Below, piece after piece: positions 49,401 through 62,560 of a stretch of 64,000 bases of DNA. The notes under the pieces were generated by a model. The model was given only the letters and a program-made list of their open reading frames with translations. It had not been told where the DNA came from and ran no database searches. Positions within the stretch are counted from its first letter, which is position 1. Every line of letters begins with the position of its first letter. The DNA comes from Patagioenas fasciata (Eukaryota; Chordata; Aves; Columbiformes; Columbidae). The position numbers and the translations under genes were made by a program. Location of the stretch: contig NC_092523.1 of assembly GCF_037038585.1 (NCBI RefSeq), positions 29,889,501 through 29,953,500 of the forward strand, given 5' to 3'.

Positions 49401-52306
49401 CCTAAAGTACTTATTCTAATATATGCAGGTGCTTTATTTTTTCCAGCAGTAAGATTTCACTCCATTTTGAATCAAGAAAACAGTATGCTCCTCCCCCTCA
49501 CCTCATTCTCAGACACAAGCTGACTTTTGGTAAACTTCTAGTTGAAGCAGATATATAACACAAAGAATTACTGCTCAACAATTTAAGTCTTGTTAAATTA
49601 TAAACAACTACAACCAGAGTCACAGAACAGAAAGTGTTAAGCATCATTAACTACAAGCCCTGCTAATTATAACTCCATTCACTTTCCTTTGTGCACGATC
49701 AAAAATCTCCAGTGCATGATAAGCCATTAAGAATATAGGAAGATCTTCTGACAGGAAGACAAAATAATCCAGTTGCAGAAAGACTGGGACACTGTCTGAA
49801 TAAATCAGTTTCCTGAGGTTTTTTTGACCCAGTCAAAAAAAAATGGAACATCTTAAAAAGTTTAACAATATCTACTTACAAAGAAAAAGCATATAAACAC
49901 ATACACAAAGGCTACAGGGCGGCATGGCTGCTATCCTCATCATACATGGAATCAAAACCCCTTCGTCACTCATAAAACAAACCTTAAGCAAACTTCTCTG
50001 GCTGTCGTGTGCTTCTCTTTGCATGACTATGGATGTACAAAGCAGTCAAGTAACCTTACTGCAAGGTAAGACAGGAACAAATCTTGCAAAGATGACAATC
50101 TGTACCTTCTGGCCCATCTTCAGCTGGACAGTACATAGTGTCGAAATAAGGCAGCAGGGAGATGCAACTCATTCACAAATAAGATGTGAACAGAGATATT
50201 GCTGCTTGAACGTAGATGCGTTCTTTTGCTTTCTATATATTCTTACATTAATGGCCACTAAGCCCATAAACCCTTTAAAAAGAGCATCTTTAAAAAAAAA
50301 AAAAAACAACACAACACCACACCACAAAAGCTGTAAGCTGTAAGCATGGCAATACATAAGCTCATACACTGCAACAGATCCCTGGGAGAGATATTAATTC
50401 AGTCTCCAGATACCACAGCACCACTCTAGCACAGTGCCTTGCTGGGGACAGTGCCATCATGAGGTCTCTTTTTTTTCCCCATCTAGTTTCCAAGGCAGCT
50501 CAGGTACAGCCAGTTCAATTGTTTCATTCCATGCTCCAGTGTACAGGACAAAAGCTTATTAGAAGCTTATCTGAAGTTTATTTTTGCCCCCACACAACAT
50601 TATTTTCAGCGTCAAATTGAAGCAGAATGTCTACCTTGCCTAAGTTTGAAAAAGACATGCTTCTGTTTAAAGCATTACTGTGCTAGTAGCAATAAAATCT
50701 ACATACTTACTTAAACTACCCAGAAATGCATTGTGGCTTGTAGAGTGGGCGGATAGCATTAGTAGTCCAAATGTGAAGTCATCTGAGCAAAAGCCTTCTT
50801 TGGCACAGTCTTCTGAAAAACAACAACAACAAAAAACACAGTTCTATAAAGATGAATCCATTCAAAACAACTTTTAGAGGTGAGCCTTTGATTTCTGCTC
50901 TCTCTATTCTCTCCTGCCATTTCAGTCACTTCCTTTCCATCCCTAAACTGTACACAATTTCATTTTCCAATTCCTCAATTCAACATAAAGTAGTAAATAC
51001 ACACAAAGGAGAACTTCAAAACTGCATGCCACCTTTTACACAGCTCTGGCACTGCCCAAAATCCAGATCTGAGAGACAAATCTAACAGCCTAACAGTAAC
51101 ATTACAGTTCTAACATACTACCTACAAAACATTAATATTACAATTATTATACTAAAATTGCTTCAGGTTATATTATGACCTTGCAGAACATCAATAACAC
51201 ACCAAGCAAATTTCTGGAAAGAAAGTGCATCAATACAATCTTAACTGTGTGTATGTATTTTGGTTCAAACAGGAGATGTGATCTACCTCAGAACAGCTTA
51301 AAACTCAAAGAACACATCACACAACAGCATAAGACTCAAACATCTTCCCCTCACTAATGAAAAATTAATTTCAGTAATCTGTACTGAAGCTAACTATACA
51401 ACAGGTATTTCTATACACAAACACTCTACTTAAACCACAAAGAAATAGCTCCCCGTCTGTTACAGATCACAAATTCTGTATCCCTACATGCAGTGCTGTG
51501 TTTTAAATACGCAGGCACCGATTTTGTAATATAATCTCACTGCTGACAATCCTGTTGGGAAAACTACTGCTAGTTAGCACCATTGATACTTCCTGTTCAG
51601 CACTCCCATGTGGCAAAGTATATCCTTTAAGATATACATAAATATATTTCCTTCCATTGTACATAAGGATAGGCAGATTTGCTTTGACATAAGATAACAA
51701 AAAATAGAAACATCAAAACCCTTGCTGTTTACCACCTTGTCCCCCAGTACATAGAACACAGAAAGAAGCAGCTGTCAAGCTGGGGAGGAAGAATGCCAAT
51801 GATTGAAGAAGGTCTACTGAACAAGTCTAATGGAATAAGAAAGGTAGATCATTATCATCTACTTATCTACTCTACAATAAAATTAAATATTCTTATGTTA
51901 GAAATCAATGTTTTGAATCAAATAACAGTATACAGGTAAGAAAAGGCAAACTATAGGGGGCAGGAAAACTGCCTAGGTGCCATTTAAAAATAATAATCTC
52001 TACAAGCTTATGAGAGATTATTTTTCCTGTCTTATGCTGGCAATACAAAGATTAACATAACTCAATGTAATCAATCACAAATCTAATTGTCCATATAAAG
52101 GTAGTACCAGTTTAACTGAAATATTTTTAAAGCAATTTCAGTTATTTTAATGAAAAAACATTTGTGATCCTTTTGACTTAAAGTGATAGTGCCTCAATTA
52201 CCTTTGATATTAGAGGCTTCTACAGCCCTACCACAATTGCACTGAAAAGTCCTCCAACTTGTACAAAAACTGGATGTAATAGAAGCTAGTGACAGAGCAA
52301 CACAAA

Positions 52307-52330
52307 TGCCTGAGATAAAAATCTCAGGCA
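52307..52330. repeat. Perfect small hairpin, 10-bp arms
   Basis: TGCCTGAGAT, loop AAAA, ATCTCAGGCA, with perfect arms, in intron 1. A further partial copy of the arm (CAGTTGCCTG) follows. Confidence 0.7.
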
Positions 52331-55300
52331 CAGTTGCCTGTTGTTTTGCCACTGACTTTAAAAGTAAGTTAAATTGACAGTTAAATTTCCTAAGGGGTTA
52401 AAAAAAAAAAATCTTAGGACTAGAATTTGTGTCCTGACTTTCCTGCCAAACCAATCAAACCAGCACACTCTGAAATCCTTTTCCTGCCTCATCTTTTTTT
52501 TTTTTTAATTCATAAAAGCCAAACCCATCAACATAATTCATAAGTTTCTACATATCTTTTTCCTGTCCCATTTCCTAACACCCTGCAGTTACTCTTCATC
52601 TTGATTCAAACTACTCTTCTGATTTTATTGTGTTTTCCAGATCCTACAAAATATCACATTTTCCCACTTTTCCTTCAAACCCCTATACTATTTGGACTTA
52701 TTTTTTATTGGTTTTTGCTTCTATATTCTCATTTTCCTCCTTGCTGACCTACTGTGCTCTGTTCTGAGAAATGACAACTTGTTTAATTCACCCACTATGA
52801 CTCACTTATTCATTTGAATCCTCTCCCCCCTTTCTGAGGTCATTCTCCTCATTTTCTATGTCAATGAATTTCAGATCACAAGCTGTTCAAGGCTGGAACT
52901 ATATCTTATTATCTATGAAGCATCATGGAAAGCTTTAGCACAGCACAAAATGTTTAACTAATGCTTCTGAGCTGAAAAAAAAAAACCAATCTGAAAGAAA
53001 AACTGAAGTACAGTATTTTAGCTACAGAAACGTTTTCAGAAAACATATTTTAAGCAAAACTGCTGAGATGGTAATCATTCGAACTACTATACTGGTTTCA
53101 TCCTCAAACACACAACTGCTAGTAGTAGCTTGATTACATATAATGAATGTTGTTGCTGTGAATGGCAAGAAAAACTTTATTAAATCACATTACTACATTA
53201 AAATTGACAGCAAGGAAAGTGTGTGGAGGGAGAGTCTGCATTCCTATTCTGACAGTTCTTGGAAGCTGTGATTCATGCTGCTACTTGCTCTTCTACTCAG
53301 AGACAGAGGAAAATCTGTTTTCCTTTAGAATATTTGTCACTACCATGAAAACTCCTTGAAAATGAGCACAAGTCAAAATCTCCTATTTTGCAGTCCATTA
53401 TAATATTTTTAAATGGAAGTATTTTAATAATCTAAATTGATGAATTAAAATTTGCAAATACTATAAAACTTGTGAAGACTACTACTGAAGGCTTGAAAAG
53501 TATATTGGACATTATTGAGCAGAGAATTATCTAGAAATGAAGAGCAAGCTAGTAAAGTTTTCATTTCCACCATTACTGCCTATGAGAAGTTTCTCTAAAC
53601 CTTTCAACAGGAGGGACTACAGTCCTCCACTGAGACTTGATAGAATCTTACAAGTTGAACATAATGTGGTAAATTTCAGTCTGCTCTTCATCATGATTAA
53701 TAGGTAATGCAAATATAGACAAGACAGGAAAGAACCAGAATTGTCATTCTAGACAGAAACCCAGCTCCTGCTTTTCAACTCATAACTCCATGTTACAAGA
53801 CAGAGGAGTGGGCTTACAGGAAATCCAACGTAGGAGGTATTATCTTTTGTTCTTATGCTGAAAAATCTTACTCTTTGGCCATTAATTGACATATTACATA
53901 CAGTAACTGGTATCACCAGAAATTTTTAGACAGCATCCTCTCAGCTTTATCTCTGCACTATTAAAAGCATTTATTCACCATGGCCTTTAAATGGGAAAAT
54001 CTATTTCTTAAGCTCAAGTTACACTTTCTTTTCCTCTTTACTACTGAAAGTGAGATCTAAATTCTAGTCTTTTCAAAGAAATACACCAAAACCCTGAAAT
54101 AATCACAGCTTACAGCTGTGCTGTTAATTTCAAAAGGATTTATTTTACATATTAAGCCAAATCAAGAGTCAGGCAACCCTGCAGTCAGTGAAACATAGTA
54201 TCATATCGTCTAATTCTGATCAGGACAGTAATTCCTGGGTTAATGGTCAAAATCTCTTTTACCATCTTATTATCAAGCAAGTTCTTCTGCGAGCAGTACA
54301 CCGCAATTCAGAGCGCTCTGCCCTGTATCAACACTCTCCTCCCCTCACCACCAGAAGCCAGCTTCCCCTTGCATTGTCCCTCTGACACCACGACAGTCTC
54401 AGTCCCCATCCTCTTCCAAAACAGCTCCATGTTCTGCCTGTCTCCTCAAGCCCTCTTGGCTCACAGAGACACCTCTTGTTCTCCTGTCCAACTTCAACCC
54501 TGCACGTGCTGAAGGAAAACAGGTCAGTACCAAGCTCATATTGTATTCTGTCTCTCAAGAGAGGGTAGTGACACGTTTCTCTCTGTCCAGTTTGCCTGTT
54601 TTCCAAAAACCTGTAGGAACATTATAGCCTTTGAGATTTCTATCCTTCCGACAAATATGGTGGCAATTGGTCAACAATTTAAAAAGCTGTTGGTAAATAC
54701 AAAAGAGCGAGAGAAAACAAGGAGAAAGGAAAGCCTAAGCTCCATTTCCCTAAGAAATCAGGCTTTAAAAAAACAAAAACAAAAAACCAACCAAACAAAC
54801 AACGACAACTCCCTACAGGTTTTAATGACAAAAATTTCCCAAGGGAAATAAGCAGATTTTGGCAAAAACTTTCCTGATTTCTCTGACTTTTCACAGCTTC
54901 ACTCTTGGGTTTCAAATATACCTTTGGGGGACTAAGGACTGGGAAAGATACTCCATGTGACAAGATATGTTTTGCCCTAATATATCTTGAAGCTTTTGGA
55001 TGACGGATGAAAACTCCAATAATAAAAAACCTTTGGCATTTCTCTGACAAGATCCATCTGAAAAATTACAAACTTTCTATCTTACCACACCAGCAGGAAT
55101 CTACCATTTCCAAACTCACAAACACCTTTTTGCCAGCAGCTGGCAAACTGCTGGAATATTATTCTGTCAGGGTACATGCCAGTAACAGCCACAATTAAAA
55201 AGGCAAAAAACAGTCTCTGACATTACATTAAATGTGCAATGAAACAATCACCAAACACAACAAATGCTCTTAAATGTCAGAAACTAATATTTACTATATC

Positions 55301-56706
55301 ATTAAAAGCTTTAGTCAAATGTAAAAATAGAGAATTATGTTTTATTTAAAAAAGCAGCAGCATTCTCAGAATTCAAAATATGAAATTAGTTAAATTAATA
55401 CAATTTATTTTGGAGCATCCTTCTATTATGAGCCAACTTAGTATTTCATACTTTCACAATTTAATATGTAAAAATATATATTTCCTTAAGATTTCTAACA
55501 CATTAGGAAATTCACACATTATCTTTCCTCCCTCCTACAAGAACCACTTGTTACAGGCCTGCCTACTCTGTGCTCACAAATACTTGCCTCAATGGTATTT
55601 AAAAGAAAGTGCTGGAACTTCCTGGCTGTCTACCAGTTCAGCAGATGAGATGCTTGTGGGATCTGAGATCATCCTTGTACAAGCAATTGAGATATACTCA
55701 CAAACTTGTGGAGCTGCAAGCTAAAAACTCTTGCAGATAATGCTATTAGCAATACTATACCCTACTATAAAGCACTTAAAATTCATACATCATGCTGGAT
55801 GATCAGCCCACTTCCAAGTACTCCTCCTCTTCTAAGTGTCCCACAGCAACACCACTACCACATGATAAATTTGTAATTAAGTTCTGCTGCCTGCTCTGCT
55901 TGTAATAGGCAATACTACCCTAAACTATAGTCTTCATCAAAAGAGAATATCAGCAGGAAACCAAAAGGGGACTTCATACAACAGGATTCATAGTTCAAAA
56001 GTACCAAAGCCAGTGGGAGTTCCCTCACTTAGCAAAACTTTTGAGAAAGTTAGTAGAGATGCAAACCATAAAGGTAACCAGTGAACGCAATATTATGCCT
56101 CTGTTTTCACCTGCTTCTGAAGGCCTAGGACACAGGTAAGTTTAGTGCTCATAATCTTAGGCCCTGTCCTTTATGTACATAGATAAGCTTTTCCCATCAA
56201 AACAGGAGTAATATATTCCTTTAACATGCCAGCAAGAGGAAAAAGACGTGCATGCTCTAATTTTGTCAAGTTGCACAGGGTTACAGCACAGTAACTTGGA
56301 ACAGAGAAATCTGGAAGCCAATCTCTACTCTGCCAGAAGGGGATCAAACCATAATCTTTCAGCAGGCTCCACGTTGCAGTGGGGTGATGGATCAATTTAT
56401 GGCTTCTCATTTCAGTGGCAATCTTCAGAACATGGAAGAAAAATTAAAAGTAAAGACTTGCTGGACAGAGCAAAACTAGCAGTGTGCATGCCTAGGGAGA
56501 AGGGCACCCAAATGAGAGAATGGAGTCCTGGTTTCCAGTTTCTAATGGCATTCAAAAATTTAAATGGAAGAAAATACAAAATAGTTTTTGGAACACAGGT
56601 CAGAACACAGGTACTCATCCCCAATTCATCCAAGAAAATAAGTGGCCTAATATTTCTCTTTGTCCCAATTAGACTTCAATCATTTTGTGCACAAGGAAAA
56701 GTGGAT

Positions 56707-56790
56707 TTCTAGGGTTTGTGTTTTTGTTGGTTTCTTGGTGTTCTTGTTATTTTTTGAGGGGGTGGGTGGTTTGATTTTTTTTTTTAAAGA
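56707..56790. repeat. G/T-rich low-complexity tract ending in poly-T
   Basis: TTTGTGTTTTTGTTGG, GGGGGTGGGTGG and a run of T form a G/T-rich segment in intron 1. No function is apparent. Confidence 0.65.
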
Positions 56791-59700
56791 TCACACCAAC
56801 AAAACATCTTCTCCTCCTCCCTTTGTGTTTTTGAACAAAAGAGACAGTCACCACAGGGATTTGGTCTGAGTCCAATCCCACAGGTGTGCCCGAGGTGTGG
56901 TTTTAACATGCCTTTGGACAAGTGAATGCCTAATTTACAGATTGCCTAATTTATGAATAGTAAACTGCTTTGTTCCTCAGTAAACAGATTTAGATGCCAA
57001 GATGCTCGGTTGTGACAAGATCATGGAAGATCTGAGGGAAAACAAAACCTCAAGGTGCTTTACTAGTAAAAATCCAGAGATCTGTAAAATTTAGCCAATG
57101 CACGGCTACAATTTTAGTTGGGACTAGAAATCCAAAACCCATTTAAACCGCAGTTTTTACTTCACTATATTATTTCATAGATCTGTACACCAAAATAATA
57201 TACATCAAAAACTTCCCAGTGATATCTGCAAATACCCTTTTTAATGGAATTCTAAAAGAACCTCCATAGAACAAGGGCACATTATTTCAAAAATCCACTT
57301 TGAATGGATCTGTCTTACTCCAGGAATTGTCTTATTCTATTTTAACATAAGCATAATATTCTAGCACCACTTATCTTGCGGTACCAGACTGCCATTATAG
57401 GTAAAATAATATTAGCTTCAAAACTGAAATTTTCTCATGTATTCCAAGATTATTGAACACTAATTATAAGGACAAAGTACTTAAGTAGCCACATTTGTGC
57501 CTAATTTGGCTACATTTTTATCATGAAGATAAGTAATGCCTATAGTATCTACTAAGCTTCACTCTTTAAATATAAGTCTTTACCAGCCTTGAATCTCATA
57601 GGCTGTGTCTAATTTTTAAGGATCTATATTTAATAAAATATTAATACTACTAATGATGATTTTATAATAAACTCCACAATGCTCCTCAGAACATCAGTGC
57701 ACAACAACAACAAAAAAAAATTAATTGATTTTAATGACAAAATGTAACAGTTGGAAAGAATCCAGAGTGTGCAATGCTAAACTGCTGAAAGAATCTGAGA
57801 AGCCTTGTTGCTTCTACATAATACCAGATATATGACAACCGCAGAGTAACAAAACTTTTTACATATGTAATTATATATTCTGAAAGCGGCTATAATTAAG
57901 AATTTATATTATACACAAAAAGTAGGGTAAGAGAGTATTAAGACTATAAAATTAAACACTCAGGCATGAGGTATGCCCAAATTAGAGCAGCCTTTGCATT
58001 ACAAAGGAATTTTGTGGCAGCAGTAGGGGCTGAGAATTCAGTCCTTCAGGGCAGCAAGTAACTGCGTTAACCACGAGTCTCCTTCCTCTTCTGTGCTTTT
58101 GCATTTCACACCTTTAACTCCTGCAACAAATTAACATGGGAACCTCCAACAAATGGTTTCAAATTATTACAGACCCCCATTAACTGAATTAAAAAAATAA
58201 CCAACTGCAACTTTAAGTTGTTTTCCCCAGGTAGACCTGGGGAAAGGACCTGGGCCTGGGACTGACATCCCTTCCCAATGGATATAGACAAATTTGCTTT
58301 GCCAGAGTTATGCAGAGACACTGGAATCTTTCACTTCAGACTCTGCTACACAACTGAAGATGAGCTTCCTATACCTCTTTCTATCCTGAAAGACCACTAA
58401 ATTCCAAATACTACCAATACTATTAATGATAATTCAGTATTAGTAGAAGATGGGAAAGACAGCTGAATGGTTTGGCCACTCTCTGTTTATAGTCCCACAG
58501 ATATTTTTTCTTCCCCTCCAGAGATAAATCTACCTTAAAACAGCTACTGCTTTCTCAGCAGCCTGGAGACTCTCTCCTGTTCTTGTACGACCTCTCCAGT
58601 GGTGCCAGTACAGCTTTCTACAGGGTAAACCAGCTCAATTAGCACAGAAAGCTTAAAAATACTTTGTAAAATAAATAAATAGAAGGTAAAAACAGCAGGA
58701 ACAAATACTACTGTCTTTGTCACACAACTATTCACTAATACCACCTATCCTCAGAAACATTTCCAGCTCTGCTTCATTATCTGGCCTTTACCATTTCTAG
58801 TGTTCACACGGAAACCAGTACTTTAAAAAGGGTGAAACACTAAAATGTGCTTTTCTTTACTTCAAAGTATTTTTCTCAAGAAAAATTAACTCATTACAGT
58901 GTAATTCAAAGGAAGGCATCTTAGCTTAATTCCTAATTATATTGTGTGTTTTGTATTAAAAACCGTATTAGGGTACTAACTTTCTATTTTAAGAGGAGAA
59001 TTATCCATATTCTTCCATCTACAAAATTAGACTGAAACTGTGAGACTTCAGACAGCAAATTATACATCTCTCCTGAAGAGGTGCGTAACTAAAAAAGGAG
59101 CTGTTTTCAAATGATGAAATTACCTAGAGAAGAAAACTCTATTTTTGATTCACAACTATTTTCAATACAAGTCTATTACTTTTAGTAAAAAAAAAAATAA
59201 AAAAATCACAGCTTTTCAAGTTGAAAAAAAAATTTCACATAAAGAACATGTGGGGAGGGTGGGGGTCAATATCTCTACCTCTAATTTATACCTCGAATTT
59301 TTGCACAAATTTAGAATGGGGGCAAAAAAATAGCAAAAGCGCAAAGCTCCTGAAAGCAGGAATTGCCTTGGCAAGACCAATCTATCCATGAAGATTCAGG
59401 ACTCTGATGAAATTCTATACTAACAAGACAATTAACCAACACTACAAACTGCATTTAAAGTAATTACCACTGAAGTTCTCAAATTGCTTAGTACAAAAAT
59501 TAGCTAGAACAGAGTGTTTATGGGGTCCTTAGAGCATTAGTAAAGAAACTACTCTCTGCTTTTCTCAAGTCCTTTTATTTTACCTATATGCGTTAAACTT
59601 TCCTATGCAAGTACATGAAGCAGAAGAAATAAAAAACAAGACATGGCTGAATGACATCTTAAACTACTAAATTTCAACCCGGGAGTTATTTTTTCCTTTT

Positions 59701-60190
59701 TAGATTGTTTCTTAAGAAGGAGTAACTCTTGCCTTACCAACAAAATTCTCAGACTTTAAAATGCTAGCACCCATGTTCAACCAATAATCCCTAACCCAAC
59801 CATGTAACTTCTGCTAATCTGAAAGCAGCATCTGTAACATTTTTGAGAAAGTATCTTAAATGGATATATATGAAAATCAAATTTATAAAAAAAAATGCAG
59901 TTACTTGTCCTGTCAAGTAGAATTCCTCTCTATTATAACAAATCCTGTCTAGTTTCAAACAACAGGCCCAAAACCCACAGATATTCATAGACAAAATCAA
60001 TTTTATTCCTGTAAGAATGAACAGTGCAAAACAACTGCAACTGCTTACACTGAACTTCACCAGGACTACCACAATTCAGGTGTATTTCTCAAGTATTTCT
60101 TTCACTAGAGTATTTACTTAAACAATCCTCTTGCCTTCTGCCACACCTGTCACACAGATAAATGATCTATGCTAAATATAACCACATTAG

Positions 60191-60209
60191 AAAAAAAAAA
60201 AAAAAAAAA
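60191..60209 (+). repeat. Poly-A run (19 A)
   Basis: Nineteen consecutive A bases in intron 1, about 0.7 kb downstream of the CpG island in the CLOCK direction. No associated element was identified. Confidence 0.8.
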
Positions 60210-60499
60210 GGTAGTTAATTTTAACTTGGATCATTTCCCCAACCCTGTTACAGGACAGGGTTCCGTGAACCGTTGTGTTGGCACAGCTGCGGGGGGCAGC
60301 AAAGAGGTGAGTTGGGAGCAAGCAACAGACAGGCCTGTTTAAATCAACATTGCTACCAAAAGCATTGCTTGTCAAACTGTGTCATCAAAGAAACACCTTA
60401 CTTTAAGGATTTAGAGGATCAGGATCTACGATCAGGCACTCTGTCTCTACATGCTACTTCATATCCAGCTAGAACTATATCTGACTTTCCTTGTGCCTC

Positions 60500-60510
60500 T
60501 TAGTAGGTCA
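60500..60510 (+). promoter_or_regulatory. Near-consensus RORE in intron 1
   Basis: TTAGTAGGTCA differs from WAWNTRGGTCA at one position. It lies about 650 bp into intron 1, outside the CpG island. On its own it is weak. It is listed because a perfect RORE lies 1 kb away. Confidence 0.3.
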
Positions 60511-61156
60511 ACTTTAAACATGCACATAAAAACAACGGCCTTATAAACAGCCTTATAAAAATGTCACTACAAAAATGCTTGATTAGTTTACAAGCACTCT
60601 TCTGCACGAAAAACACATTTCAAACTTATAACCAGGCCTAAATTACTCGAAATTTGAAAGTGAAGCCAACGAAAAATCCAAGTCTATTTTAACAGAAACA
60701 CAAAAATGAAGTACCACGGATTTCTTAATCCCTCACCGGTCCATACTTCACACACATATCCGTGGAGTATTTGACACACTGATTTTAAGGATGTGTGCAA
60801 GTCGGGAGAGGATTGGGGGCTACTGAAAAGTTCTCATGTTTAAGAGCACAGACACATTATAGAAACTATAATAAAGTTATCAGAGAATAAAAAAAATATG
60901 CCCACGAAGTGGGTAACTCAACCTTGTGCGCCGCGGCTCTAGTCCACCTGCCACAGGGAAACTTGGCACCGCAGCAGCGCCCAGCACCCTGCAACCGCCG
61001 GGAACCCGGGGCCCGGCAGAGCTGTCCCGCCGCAAGAACGGCCCGGGGGCCGCCGCGGCCCAGCCGCCTCATCACGGCCCAGCCGCCGGGCGGGCACCTA
61101 CGGCCGCGGTCCCCGCGCAGTCGCCTGCCCGCCTTGTAAACATTTTCCCCACTCAC

Positions 61157-61200
61157 CGCGTTGCGCGGAGCCGCCGCGGAAAAGCTGTCCCACGCGCGGA
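61157..61200 (-). other. CLOCK: 3' end of CLOCK noncoding exon 1 (5' limit not determined)
   Basis: Inside the CpG island the minus strand reads CAACGCG followed by GTGAGTGGGG, a very good splice donor at 61157. The exon must extend upstream (to higher coordinates) to a TATA-less start site that cannot be placed from sequence alone; only the donor edge is supported. It would splice over about 19.8 kb to the exon at 41383. Confidence 0.5.
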
Positions 61201-61482
61201 GCGGCGGGGACGGGAGAGCCCCTCCGGCAGCCGCCAGACGACCCGTCCCACTGAGGGGAGCAGCGGCGGCCGTCCCCCGGGGTGAGGCGCCGCCCGCGGC
61301 TCTGCCCGCCGCACCGCCGATGGGCCGGCGGCGGCTCGGTTCGACAGGGCGGCGGGGGATGCCGGGGAGTCCCGCGCCCGGCCTGCCTGCGCGCAGCCCA
61401 GGCGGTGGGGGCTGGAACGGCCGGGCGGGCGCTGGGCCAGGCGGGCAGGGCTCCAAACGTGCCCGGGAGTTGTGACAGAAGC

Positions 61483-61493
61483 AAAGTGGGTCA
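61483..61493 (+). promoter_or_regulatory. RORE (ROR/REV-ERB response element)
   Basis: AAAGTGGGTCA matches the RORE consensus WAWNTRGGTCA at all fixed positions. It lies within the CpG island about 330 bp upstream of the CLOCK exon 1 donor. REV-ERB and ROR control of BMAL1, CLOCK and NPAS2 through ROREs is known in mammals, so the placement is biologically sensible. Binding is inferred. Confidence 0.6.
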
Positions 61494-61859
61494 CCAGGCC
61501 TAGCGGGTGCCCCACGAGCGCCCCCCGCCCCCGGCGGCGGCCGCCCCCGCCCGCGCCCGGCCCAAGGGCAGCCGCTGCCCTCCCCGCGCGCCGCGGCTGC
61601 CCTGGCGGCGGGGGACCCGCCGGCGCTGTCAAACTTTACCGGCCCCGCTCCGCGGCGTCCTCCGCCTTCCCCCAGCCGCAACCGGGGCCGGCGGAGCCGC
61701 CCGCCCCGCAGCGCCCTCCTTACCCGGCCCCGCACGGCCGTTGCCCGCCCGACCTCTCCCGGCGAAAGCCGCTCCCTGCGCGCTGCCCCGAGCCCGCCGC
61801 CGGCACAGAGCCTCCTCCAGCGGGAGCACCAGCAGCCGGGCCCGGGACTCCCCCGTCAC

Positions 61860-62044
61860 CGCGCCTGCGCCGACGAGCCCACCGTCGGCAGCAGCGGCGC
61901 CTCGCGCCACCGCGCGTGCGCCAGGGCGCACTGCAACCCACAGCAACGGGCCCCTCGCGCGGCGACTCCGTCGCGCACGCGCAGTAGCGGCGGCGCGCGG
62001 GGAGGTGATCCCCGGCTCTCCACCCGTCTTCCTACGCGTGCGCA
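61860..62044. promoter_or_regulatory. Cluster of NRF1-type GCGC palindromes
   Basis: CGCGCACGCGCA at 61972-61983 fits the NRF1 consensus YGCGCAYGCGCR exactly. Three near matches (10 or 11 of 12) lie at 61860-61871, 61911-61922 and 62033-62044. NRF1 sites usually sit close to start sites in CpG-island promoters. The core promoter may therefore be here, with exon 1 reaching down to 61157, or the cluster may serve divergent transcription. Confidence 0.5.
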
Positions 62045-62560
62045 GCCGCCCGCCTGGGAGCCGTCCGGGCAGCGTAGGGCGGGGCGCGCGGGGCTGCACA
62101 GGCGCAGTGGGCGCCACGCCCCCCCCGAGCTGGGCTCACCTAGCCTCACCCTGCTCCGCTGGGGCTGGAAATGGCCTCGGCTGTCGGCTGTCGGCTGCGG
62201 TGGGCGGTGCTTCTGCGGGGTCGTGTCCTGGAGACTGGGGAAGCCCGGCGCGGCGAGATCCGGCAGCATCATGTCTCCGGCCTGGAACGCCAGGGCTCGC
62301 TGAGCTGACGGTAGCTGGGCTGCGAGGTGAGGAGCTGGGGAGCGGGGACGGTGTCCGTGCCCGGCCGCGCTCAGCCTCCGGACAGCGGCGCTATGGGAGG
62401 CTGCGGGTGATACCGCTTTGCGGCACGGCCGGGGCGGCTGCCACCGCTGCCAGGCGGGATGCTTGGGGGCTTGTTTTGCAGGCGGGCGCAGAGCCCGGAG
62501 CCGAGGGCTTGGAAGAGTCTCCGCGAACGGAGGCGAAACGGTGAAACTGGCGCACAGCGC

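Larger units (their letters stand above)
41384..61156 (-). other. CLOCK: CLOCK intron 1
   Basis: About 19.8 kb between the promoter exon and noncoding exon 2. It holds the CR1 at 41534-42427, simple-sequence tracts, poly-A runs, two small hairpins and four CACGTG E-boxes (44491, 48881, 49241, 54503). Open frames up to about 150 codons show no exon borders or known domains. Confidence 0.6.
60905..62560. promoter_or_regulatory. CLOCK: CpG-island promoter of CLOCK
   Basis: About 1.65 kb of very GC- and CpG-rich sequence sits within otherwise AT-rich DNA. It contains the exon 1 donor, a perfect RORE, and a group of NRF1-type palindromes. No TATA box is apparent. Long open frames on both strands (up to 345 codons) are the usual by-product of high GC and do not resemble known proteins, so I read them as noncoding. 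Confidence 0.85.
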
